Source of the DNA: UBA1227 sp964539045
GTDB taxonomy: Bacteria; Bacillota; Clostridia; Oscillospirales; Acutalibacteraceae
Assembly: GCA_964539045.1 (NCBI GenBank)
Contig: CAZIHW010000122.1
Coordinates: forward strand, 1-8,340
Direction: 5' to 3'
Length of the DNA: 8,340 nucleotides
A program made the translations under genes and the position numbers. Shown here one piece after another: positions 1 through 5,431 of the stretch. Position 1 is the first letter of the stretch, and each line of letters begins with the position of its first letter. The notes under the pieces were generated by a model, which saw only the letters and a program-made list of their open reading frames with translations, was not told the origin of the DNA and did no database searches.

Positions 1-219
1 GAAAATTACATCACTTTGGAGTCACCGGAAGTATCGGGACGCAGAAAGAAAGTTGAATGCGACAATGTTGTCCTTGCTCTCGGCGTCACAAAGAACGGCT
101 TGCCGGAGGATGTGAAGGCAGCTTGCTCTAAGATTTATACGGTAGGCGACGCTTCACAGATAGGCAGGGTTGCAAATGCTACCCACACTGCATATAAGGC
201 GGCTATGGAGCTTAAGTAA
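1..219 (+). CDS. C-terminal fragment of an FAD/NAD(P)-dependent oxidoreductase (Old Yellow Enzyme / 2,4-dienoyl-CoA reductase type)
   Basis: The gene enters from the left edge already in frame 1, so only the last 72 residues are present and its start is outside the window. Two features are visible. One is a 'NVVLALGV' strand, typical of the NAD-domain end in pyridine nucleotide-disulphide oxidoreductases. The other is 'KIYTVGDASQIGRVANATH', the conserved GD segment in which the Asp contacts the FAD, followed by the closing helix. This combination is typical of the C-terminus of NADH:flavin oxidoreductases with a fused FAD/NAD module (FadH, enoate reductases, the BaiCD/BaiH family). These reduce alpha,beta-unsaturated carbonyl compounds in the cytoplasm. 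The family is fairly clear, but the substrate cannot be told from this fragment, and a different flavin disulphide reductase is possible. It ends 35 bases before hprK, with no terminator seen between them, so the two may be co-transcribed. Confidence 0.75.
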   Translation, partial: ENYITLESPEVSGRRKKVECDNVVLALGVTKNGLPEDVKAACSKIYTVGDASQIGRVANATHTAYKAAMELK

Positions 220-254
220 CAGCAAAGAAAACTTGAACGAATCGAGGCTTTTGT

Positions 255-1229
255 ATGGGAAAATATTCGGTGCCATTGAAAAAAATAATAAAGGCAGAGG
301 GGTATTCCGAGATTTATATGCCTAAATCTCCGGAAGAAATTCTTGTGACGGCAATGGAGGTCTACAGACCCAGTCTGTTGCTTGCAAGGGCGGATGAGAA
401 CTTTACGCCTGAGCGTATCCAATTTATAGGAAACTCAGAGAGTATATATCTGTTAGGACTGCCGAATGACGAGATAAGGGACGAGTGTATAGATCGCCTT
501 ATGTCAAAAAGGCCTGTGGCCATAGTGTTTTCCTGCGCGATACAAGAGAGGCTTATAGGTATGTTCAAGGCTATTGCCGAACAGTATGAAGTGCCTCTTC
601 TTCAAAGTAAGGATGAAACGTCATTCGCGGTTTCGTCATTGGTATCCTATCTCAATGTAGAATTGGCTGAGAGGGAAACACGTCATGGCGTTTTAGTCGA
701 AGTTTCCGGTGAAGGAGTTCTCATTATCGGAGACAGCGGCGTAGGTAAATCCGAAAACGTAGTTGAACTTATTAAAAGGGGTCATCGACTCGTTGCCGAT
801 GATGCAGTTGAGATAAGAAAGGTTTCAAAACGTACTCTGGTAGGTTCTGCTCCGGACAATATACGTCATTTCATAGAACTCAGGGGTGTAGGTATAATCG
901 ATGCCCGCAGACTCTTCGGTATGGGCGCTGTAAAGAATACAACCAGAATAGATCTTGTTGTTGAACTTGAAGCATGGGATGAGACAAAGGCATATGAGCG
1001 TATGGGTATAAATGAGGATACAATAAACATACTCGGCATAAATGTTCCTCTTTGCACCGTGCCTGTTTCTCCGGGACGAAATCTCGCTATCATCATCGAA
1101 GTTGCCGCTATAAACAACAGGCAAAAGAAGATGGGATATAATTCCGCAAAAGAGCTTTTGGCTAACCTCGGAATGCTTGAAGATGCGGAGTCAAACCAAG
1201 CAGAAGAACTTGATATCTGGCACACCTGA
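255..1229 (+). CDS. hprK: HPr kinase/phosphorylase
   Basis: Bifunctional cytoplasmic enzyme that phosphorylates, and dephosphorylates, Ser46 of the phosphocarrier HPr. It is the sensor for carbon catabolite repression in Gram-positive bacteria. At 324 residues it has about the family's usual length of 310-330. The N-terminal domain covers roughly residues 1-130 and the catalytic domain 130-310. Visible motifs are the conserved His144 in 'RHGVLVEV', the P-loop 'GDSGVGKS' at 159-166, the catalytic aspartates in 'ADDAVE' at 181-186, and the family signature 'ELRGVGIIDARRLFG' at 208-222. The conserved C-terminal stretch 'GRNLAIIIEVAAINNR' is at 274-289. Nothing essential is missing. The ATG start is supported by GAGG at 244-247, seven bases upstream. 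A strong terminator follows 18 bases after the stop, separating this gene from the next cluster. Confidence 0.97.
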   Translation: MGKYSVPLKKIIKAEGYSEIYMPKSPEEILVTAMEVYRPSLLLARADENFTPERIQFIGNSESIYLLGLPNDEIRDECIDRLMSKRPVAIVFSCAIQERLIGMFKAIAEQYEVPLLQSKDETSFAVSSLVSYLNVELAERETRHGVLVEVSGEGVLIIGDSGVGKSENVVELIKRGHRLVADDAVEIRKVSKRTLVGSAPDNIRHFIELRGVGIIDARRLFGMGAVKNTTRIDLVVELEAWDETKAYERMGINEDTINILGINVPLCTVPVSPGRNLAIIIEVAAINNRQKKMGYNSAKELLANLGMLEDAESNQAEELDIWHT

Positions 1230-1247
1230 TACACGTTTAAAAGCGAT

Positions 1248-1277
1248 AAGCAACCCTGTTCGCAGGGTTGCTTTTTT
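1248..1277 (+). terminator. Rho-independent terminator after hprK
   Basis: A perfect 11-bp stem (1248-1258 with 1263-1273) closes on a TTCG tetraloop and runs into a T6 tract at 1272-1277. The stem core is GCAACCCTG/CAGGGTTGC. This is a textbook intrinsic terminator. It ends the hprK transcript and makes the downstream cluster a separate transcription unit. Confidence 0.95.
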
Positions 1278-1296
1278 GCTTTGTTATTGGTATGAT
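1268..1296 (+). promoter_or_regulatory. Possible sigma-A promoter for the SCP2/transketolase cluster
   Basis: TATGAT at 1291-1296 matches the -10 consensus at five of six positions. TTGCTT at 1268-1273 lies 17 bases upstream but matches the -35 consensus at only three positions and overlaps the terminator arm. The distance to the start at 1373 leaves a leader of about 70 bases. A promoter is expected here because a strong terminator precedes the cluster, but this assignment is weak. Confidence 0.35.
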
Positions 1297-1310
1297 ATTA
1301 CTATGTGTTT

Positions 1311-1323
1311 GGTGCCTGTCACC
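1311..1323. repeat. Short interrupted palindrome GGTG-CCTGT-CACC
   Basis: A 13-base sequence with 4-bp inverted arms around a CCTGT centre, in the gap between the hprK terminator and the first SCP2-like gene. Only one copy is seen in the window. Motifs of this shape recur in intergenic DNA of some Firmicutes as far as I recall, but that cannot be checked here. It could also be an operator for the cluster, since it lies just downstream of the candidate -10 box. Confidence 0.4.
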
Positions 1324-1357
1324 TAAAGAAAATAAATAGCCTGACTGCGCTAATTTA

Positions 1358-1365
1358 AGAGGAGG
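1358..1365 (+). promoter_or_regulatory. Ribosome binding site deciding a TTG start
   Basis: AGAGGAGG ends seven bases before TTG at 1373. The nearby ATG at 1366 is out of frame with the long reading frame and abuts the Shine-Dalgarno sequence, so it cannot be the start. TTG is therefore the only well-placed start for the first SCP2-like gene. Confidence 0.8.
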
Positions 1366-1372
1366 ATGCGTT

Positions 1373-2137
1373 TTGAAGGATGCCAGAGCTTTGGCGTTTG
1401 TTAATGCCTACGGTGTTCTCGCCACCTTGGAGAATCTTTGCGAGATGGACGAAACTGCAAAGAAAATTTGCAAAAAACTCAAAAAACCGGTAAGTCTTTG
1501 CTTTGATGTTACCGACGGTCCATGTGTTACTTATAATTTCTCTGCTGCCGGATGTAAAATGACGGAAGGCGATGAGGGCTGCACTTGTAAGATGCATTTT
1601 TCATCACCGGAGAAGTTTAATGATCTCATAGACAATTCAAAACCGGGTATTCCGGTCAAGGGCGTAGGACAGACCTTGCTTTTCCTACTCGGGCCCTTCA
1701 CTAAGCTTACAAATCTTCTTGTAAAGTATCTCAGACCTAAAGATGATGATTTGAAGAACAGGGACTTCTTTGAAAAATCAACAATGCTCACTATGTACAC
1801 AATAGGGGGAGCTATTTGTGCTTTGGCCAACAATGATGAGATAAGTAAGCTTTCCGCTTCATATATTGTCGACGGAGATATCCAGATGGGTATAACGGAT
1901 AAGATATATGTCACTGTTCGTGCGAAGGATCACAAGCTTACGCTCATAAAGGAGAAACCGGAAAATCCGCGTGCTATCATGGAGTTCAAAACCATTGAGC
2001 TGGCTTATGGTTTGTTCACCGGAACAGCATCAACTATCGCAGAACTTTGTGCCGGAAACATCTATATGAGCGGCATGATTAACATGATAGACAATGTAAA
2101 CAGAATACTCGACAGAGTAGCTGTATATCTTGCTTAA
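1373..2137 (+). CDS. Tandem SCP2-like (sterol carrier) domain protein, Cys-rich N-terminal half
   Basis: This 254-residue protein has no signal peptide or clear membrane span, so it is probably cytoplasmic. Two SCP2-like halves can be made out. Half one is at about residues 38-120, with the beta strands 'SLCFDVTDG' and 'CKMHFSSPEKFNDL' and a hydrophobic helix 'TLLFLLGPFTKLTNLL'. Half two is at about 165-250, ending 'GNIYMSGMINMIDNVNRILD', a pattern frequent at the end of SCP2 domains ('...G.I...G......NLNRILD'). SCP2 domains bind sterols, fatty acyl chains or other hydrophobic ligands in an internal tunnel. Seven cysteines lie within residues 23-72 (23, 33, 43, 51, 61, 70, 72), which is unusual and could suit metal binding or an anaerobic cytosol. 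It is the first gene of the cluster, and the aminotransferase begins 12 bases after its stop. Family assignment rests on pattern recognition; ligand and role are unknown. It may act as a ligand carrier for the neighbouring enzymes. Confidence 0.65.
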   Translation: MKDARALAFVNAYGVLATLENLCEMDETAKKICKKLKKPVSLCFDVTDGPCVTYNFSAAGCKMTEGDEGCTCKMHFSSPEKFNDLIDNSKPGIPVKGVGQTLLFLLGPFTKLTNLLVKYLRPKDDDLKNRDFFEKSTMLTMYTIGGAICALANNDEISKLSASYIVDGDIQMGITDKIYVTVRAKDHKLTLIKEKPENPRAIMEFKTIELAYGLFTGTASTIAELCAGNIYMSGMINMIDNVNRILDRVAVYLA

Positions 2138-2149
2138 GGGGGGTTCGAC

Positions 2150-3424
2150 ATGAGTAAATATCCTGAATATACACACGAAAAATCACAGGAATGGTTTAAC
2201 CGCGCTCTTGCCGCAATCCCGGCAGGAGTCTACGGTCATCTCGGTCCGTCGGAGGGACTTTTCCTTCCGATAACAAAGTGGCCCTTGATGGGTGACCATG
2301 CAAAGGGTACATACTTCTGGGATGTAGACGGAAACAAATATCTTGACTTTATGTGCGCTTACGGTCCGAACGTACTCGGCTATTGCGATGACGATGTCGA
2401 TGCAGCCGCTATGGCTCAGCTTAAGATAGGAAACTGTACAACCTCACCCTCGTATAAAATGGTGGAATGTGCAGAACTCCTTAAAGAGACAGTCGCTATA
2501 GCTGATTGGGCCTTCTTCATGAAAAACGGTTCTGATGCCACGACTTTTTCCGTTATGTGTGCACGTGCTCATACCGGAAAGAAAAAAATGGTATTCTTCA
2601 AGGGCTATTATCACGGAGACTTCCAATGGGCGCAGAAGGCAGACTATCCCGGAATACTACCTGAAGAGGTTGCAAATAACATAGTTATTCCATGGTTTGA
2701 TATGGAAGCTCTTCAAAGAGTTTATGATGAAAACCACGGCGACATTGCCGGTATTATAGCTCAGCCGTATGATCATGGTAACTTCTATGACAATGTACCG
2801 GCTACCAAGGAACAATGGGCTGCTGTCCGTAAGTTCTGCGATGATCACGGAATGGTTCTCATAATCGACGATGTCCGTGCCGGATTCAGACTTGATCTTG
2901 CCGGTTCCGATCATTACTACGGATTTAAGGCTGACCTTATATGCTTCTGTAAAGCACTTGCAAACGGATACAACATGTCTTGTGTTTGCGGTGCCGAGCA
3001 TATGAAGACTACAGCTTCATCGGTTACATATACAGGCTCTTATTGGATGAGTGCCGAACCGTTTGCAGCTTGCATTGCATGCATAAATAAAATGAAGAGG
3101 CTTGATGTACCTACCATGTTCCGCGAAAAAGGAATAAAGGTGGGAGAGGGACTTAAGGCCGCCGCCAAAGAACATGGTTTCGATCTTATAGTTTCAGGTG
3201 AACCGGCACTCTTCTATTTGAGAATAGCAAATGATGACAATCTTATGCTGCATCAGGAGTGGGTTGCGGAATGTGTAAGCCGCGGACTCTTTATAACCTC
3301 GCACCACAATCACTTTATCAATGCTGCTCTTACGGATGAAGACATAGCCCTTGCCGTAGATATAGCAAATGATGCTTTCTCCGTTGTAGCCGAGAGACAT
3401 CAGGATATGGGCTTCATTAAGTGA
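2150..3424 (+). CDS. Class III PLP-dependent aminotransferase (glutamate-1-semialdehyde aminomutase-like)
   Basis: This 424-residue enzyme is full length for fold-type I, class III aminotransferases. Visible landmarks are 'WDVDGNKYLDFMCAYGPNVLGY' at about 57-78 (N-terminal substrate region), 'KNGSDATTF' at 125-133 (PLP phosphate loop), and 'GYYHGDFQW' at 152-160. Further on come 'LIIDDVRAGFR' at 237-247, with Asp240 expected to pair with the PLP ring nitrogen, and 'CKALANGY' at 267-274, with Lys268 the Schiff-base lysine. The GSA aminomutase/omega-aminotransferase branch fits best. A haem-pathway HemL is unlikely because no other tetrapyrrole gene is near and the signature reads DDVRAGFR rather than the usual DEVMTGFR. 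The expected reaction is amination of a ketone or aldehyde, or a 1,2-amino shift; the substrate is unknown. It has a strong AAGGGGGG ribosome binding site (2136-2143) overlapping the stop of the previous gene. No terminator separates it from the transketolase genes, so it is probably part of one operon. Confidence 0.85.
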   Translation: MSKYPEYTHEKSQEWFNRALAAIPAGVYGHLGPSEGLFLPITKWPLMGDHAKGTYFWDVDGNKYLDFMCAYGPNVLGYCDDDVDAAAMAQLKIGNCTTSPSYKMVECAELLKETVAIADWAFFMKNGSDATTFSVMCARAHTGKKKMVFFKGYYHGDFQWAQKADYPGILPEEVANNIVIPWFDMEALQRVYDENHGDIAGIIAQPYDHGNFYDNVPATKEQWAAVRKFCDDHGMVLIIDDVRAGFRLDLAGSDHYYGFKADLICFCKALANGYNMSCVCGAEHMKTTASSVTYTGSYWMSAEPFAACIACINKMKRLDVPTMFREKGIKVGEGLKAAAKEHGFDLIVSGEPALFYLRIANDDNLMLHQEWVAECVSRGLFITSHHNHFINAALTDEDIALAVDIANDAFSVVAERHQDMGFIK

Positions 3425-3468
3425 TATAACATTCATTAAGTGTTGAAGCATTTATAAGTGTTGTAACA
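3413..3468 (+). repeat. Three degenerate ~19-bp tandem repeats across the aminotransferase stop codon
   Basis: Units lie at 3413-3431, 3432-3450 and 3451-3468. Units one and two share TTCATTAAGTG exactly. Unit three has TTTATAAGTG and shares the following TTG with unit two. Unit one is the last three codons and stop of the aminotransferase (F-I-K-stop), so the array looks like duplicated 3' coding sequence. It fills most of the 85-base gap before the transketolase start. No T-tailed hairpin is present. Confidence 0.75.
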
Positions 3469-3494
3469 ATAGTATTTGTGAAAATATATACTTG

Positions 3495-3501
3495 AAAGGA
3501 G
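3495..3501 (+). promoter_or_regulatory. Ribosome binding site deciding the start of the transketolase N-subunit
   Basis: AAAGGAG lies eight bases before ATG at 3510. An in-frame TTG at 3492 would extend the protein by six residues but would place the Shine-Dalgarno sequence inside the gene, so ATG 3510 is chosen. A weak promoter-like pair (TTGTAA 3461-3466, TATATA 3485-3490, 18-base spacer) precedes it. I do not consider that pair established. Confidence 0.85.
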
Positions 3502-3509
3502 ATAATATT

Positions 3510-4400
3510 ATGCCAGTAAGCTATAAGCCGTTCGATAAAGCAGAATGGCTGCGCCTTGAAAAAAAGGCTGATGAGCTTAGAAGACTCACGCTTCAGACTG
3601 CAATTTGGGGCGGCTCGGGACATTTGGGCGGAGCGCTTTCTGCAATTGATGCAATGACGATCTTGTATCATCGCTATATGAAGCTTGATCCAAGCAATCC
3701 AAATCTTCCGGACAGAGACAGATTTATTCTTTCGAAGGGACATGCAGCAGTCGGATATGCTCCTGTCCTCGTTGACTATGGATTTATGCCTGAGTCGGAA
3801 CTTCACATCTTCAACCTTACAGGTGCAAAAATCGGAATGCATCTTGACTCAAATAAGGTAAAGGGTGTTGATTGTTCAACAGGATCACTCGGACACGGCA
3901 TTTCCATCGGTGTAGGATTTGCTCTTTCCGCAAAACTTAAGAAACAGGACTACATAACTTATGTTCTTTGCGGCGACGGTGAGATGAATGAGGGCTCAAA
4001 CTGGGAGGCTATTATGTCTGCTGCTCAGTTTAAACTTTCAAATCTTGTTGTTTTGGTAGATAACAACAAGTGTATGATTGACGGACGTGTAAAGGATGAA
4101 ATGAATATCGAGCCTATCGATAAGAAATTCAGAGCATTTAACTTCAATACATACAAAATCCCCGGTCATAATTTCAAGGAACTCAGTAAGGCTATAGAGG
4201 CTGCTATAGAAAATTCCAAAAACTCCGATAAGCCAACTGCTATCATTCTTGAAACATTCAAGGGTGAGGGTGTTGACTTCATGAGAGACAATTACCTTTG
4301 GCATTATGGTTCTCTCGATGAGGAAAAGAAGAATCAGGCATTAGCTTCACTTGATGCTTACTACAAAGAGCGCGTTGCACGCGCAGAAAAGGAGGGCTGA
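3510..4400 (+). CDS. Transketolase, N-terminal (ThDP pyrophosphate-binding) subunit
   Basis: This 296-residue protein matches the N-terminal half of transketolase, which binds the diphosphate of thiamine diphosphate through Mg2+ or Ca2+. Motifs in order are 'GGSGHLGGALS' at 34-44 with conserved His38, 'SKGHAAVGYAP' at 75-85, and 'STGSLGHGISIGVG' at 123-136. The ThDP/metal motif starts 'GDGEMNEGSNWE' at 155-166 and closes with 'VDNNK' at 183-187; Asp156 and an Asn at 185-186 are the expected metal ligands. A C-terminal 'GEGVDFMRDNYLWHYG' at 252-267 carries the usual active-site His265. All cofactor motifs are intact, so the gene should be active together with the C-subunit that starts three bases after its stop. 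Split transketolases are common in Clostridia and Archaea, and the split is not a frameshift because each half has its own ribosome binding site. The usual role is two-carbon ketol transfer; here the context suggests another acceptor. Confidence 0.93.
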   Translation: MPVSYKPFDKAEWLRLEKKADELRRLTLQTAIWGGSGHLGGALSAIDAMTILYHRYMKLDPSNPNLPDRDRFILSKGHAAVGYAPVLVDYGFMPESELHIFNLTGAKIGMHLDSNKVKGVDCSTGSLGHGISIGVGFALSAKLKKQDYITYVLCGDGEMNEGSNWEAIMSAAQFKLSNLVVLVDNNKCMIDGRVKDEMNIEPIDKKFRAFNFNTYKIPGHNFKELSKAIEAAIENSKNSDKPTAIILETFKGEGVDFMRDNYLWHYGSLDEEKKNQALASLDAYYKERVARAEKEG

Positions 4401-4403
4401 TAA

Positions 4404-5414
4404 ATGGGCGGTATGACTTATACAATGGTTGATACAACCAAGCTCTCTACTGCTGAGTGCTACGGACTTGCACTTTGCGAACTCGGTGCAGAACATCCCG
4501 AGGTTGTAGCTTTGACGGCCGACCTCGCAAAATCAACAAAGATAGGTATGTTCGGAAAAGAGTTCCCCGAGAGATTCTTCAATGTAGGTATAGCAGAGCA
4601 GAATATGTTCGGTGTTGCCTCAGGTCTTGCCAAGAATGGCTTTGTGCCTTTTGCATCTACTTTTGCTATTTTTGCATCTGCCCGTTCTCTTGATCAGGTA
4701 CATACAGATATCTGTTATCAGAATCTTCCGGTAAAAATTATAGGTACGCACGCAGGTACATCTTTCGGCCAGGCAGGTTCAACTCATCATTCTCTTATAG
4801 ATATGGCATGCATGAGAACCCTCCCGCATATGACGGTTATCTGTCCTTGCGACGGTGCGGAAACATATAACGCAGTAAAGGCTGCTTATGATATTCCGGG
4901 TCCGGTTTATATAAGAATAAACCGCGGATTTGATCAGGTTATATATAAGAGCCCTGCTGACGTTGATTTCAAGTGGGATAAAGCATCTGTTATGACGCAG
5001 GGTAATGATATAACCATTATAGCTTGCGGCTCATGCGTATTTGAGGCTCTTCAGGCAGCTCGTATGCTTAAGGCTGATGCGGGAATAAATGCCCGCGTTA
5101 TAAATATGCACACAATAAAGCCTATAGATAAGGACGCTATAATAAAGGCTATAGAAGAGACCGGCAATATCATAGTTGCTGAGGATCATGAGATTCAGGG
5201 TGGTCTCGGCTCTGCAGTAGCAGAGGTTGTCGCCGAGTCGGGAAAGGCTTGCAAGTTCAAGATGCTCGGACATGATGACAGCTTCTCAACCATAGGTCTT
5301 CAGGAGGACTTACTTGCCATGGCAGGTATAGACGCAAACGGTATTGAAAAGACTGCGGCTGAGATGCTTAACATAAGTATATCTTCTGCTACCGACTGGG
5401 TAGACGAGTATTGA
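4404..5414 (+). CDS. Transketolase, C-terminal (ThDP pyrimidine-binding) subunit with altered substrate residues
   Basis: This 336-residue partner of the preceding subunit has a pyrimidine-binding domain at about residues 10-180 and a C-terminal transketolase domain at about 195-325. The catalytic Glu that activates ThDP is Glu65 in 'NVGIAEQNMFGVASGLA', and 'PFASTFAIFASARSLDQVH' at 82-100 is the usual following strand-helix. Against the family patterns I remember, several substrate positions differ. The Arg of 'T-R-x-A-Y-G' is Ala17. The Asp of 'EDG-[AP]-[ST]-H-Q' (E. coli TktA Asp469) is Ala124. The Gln after the conserved His128 is His129. Ser44, at a phosphate-contact position, and an Arg pair at 171/174 remain. 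Loss of these residues argues against ordinary sugar phosphates. An AAAAGGAGGG ribosome binding site lies inside the end of the N-subunit gene, giving tight translational coupling. A 1-deoxyxylulose-5-phosphate synthase is unlikely because that enzyme is not split and is longer. Confidence 0.92.
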   Translation: MGGMTYTMVDTTKLSTAECYGLALCELGAEHPEVVALTADLAKSTKIGMFGKEFPERFFNVGIAEQNMFGVASGLAKNGFVPFASTFAIFASARSLDQVHTDICYQNLPVKIIGTHAGTSFGQAGSTHHSLIDMACMRTLPHMTVICPCDGAETYNAVKAAYDIPGPVYIRINRGFDQVIYKSPADVDFKWDKASVMTQGNDITIIACGSCVFEALQAARMLKADAGINARVINMHTIKPIDKDAIIKAIEETGNIIVAEDHEIQGGLGSAVAEVVAESGKACKFKMLGHDDSFSTIGLQEDLLAMAGIDANGIEKTAAEMLNISISSATDWVDEY

Positions 5415-5415
5415 T

Positions 5416-5425
5416 GAAGGAGGAA
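5416..5425 (+). promoter_or_regulatory. Ribosome binding site deciding the start of the second SCP2-like gene
   Basis: GAAGGAGGAA ends six bases before ATG at 5432. TTG at 5411 and ATG at 5414 are in frame, but they lie upstream of or against this site and overlap the stop of the transketolase C-subunit, so they are not used. Confidence 0.85.
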
Positions 5426-5431
5426 AGAATT

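Noticed and set aside
1..219. Firm assignment of the left-edge fragment to bile-acid BaiCD/BaiH
   Set aside because: Only the last 72 residues are present. The family level is supportable but the substrate is not.
135..1234. Minus-strand open frames opposite hprK (for example 866-1234 and 135-422)
   Set aside because: They are shadows of a clearly coding plus-strand gene, with no ribosome binding site and no recognisable domain.
1278..1372. Riboswitch or T-box leader before the first SCP2-like gene
   Set aside because: The leader is under 100 bases and shows no conserved riboswitch motif or antiterminator structure, only one short palindrome.
3413..3468. CRISPR-like array
   Set aside because: The units are directly adjacent with no spacers, degenerate, and derived from coding sequence.
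3417..3842. Minus-strand frame of 141 codons opposite the transketolase N gene
   Set aside because: It lies over a conserved plus-strand gene, has low-complexity non-protein-like composition and lacks a convincing start signal.
4398..4406. Split transketolase caused by a frameshift or nonsense mutation
   Set aside because: Each half has complete domain boundaries and its own strong ribosome binding site, and two-gene transketolases are normal in Clostridia and Archaea.
4457..4693. Plus-strand frame of 78 codons inside the transketolase C gene
   Set aside because: It is an alternative frame of a conserved gene, rich in Arg and Cys as expected of a shadow.
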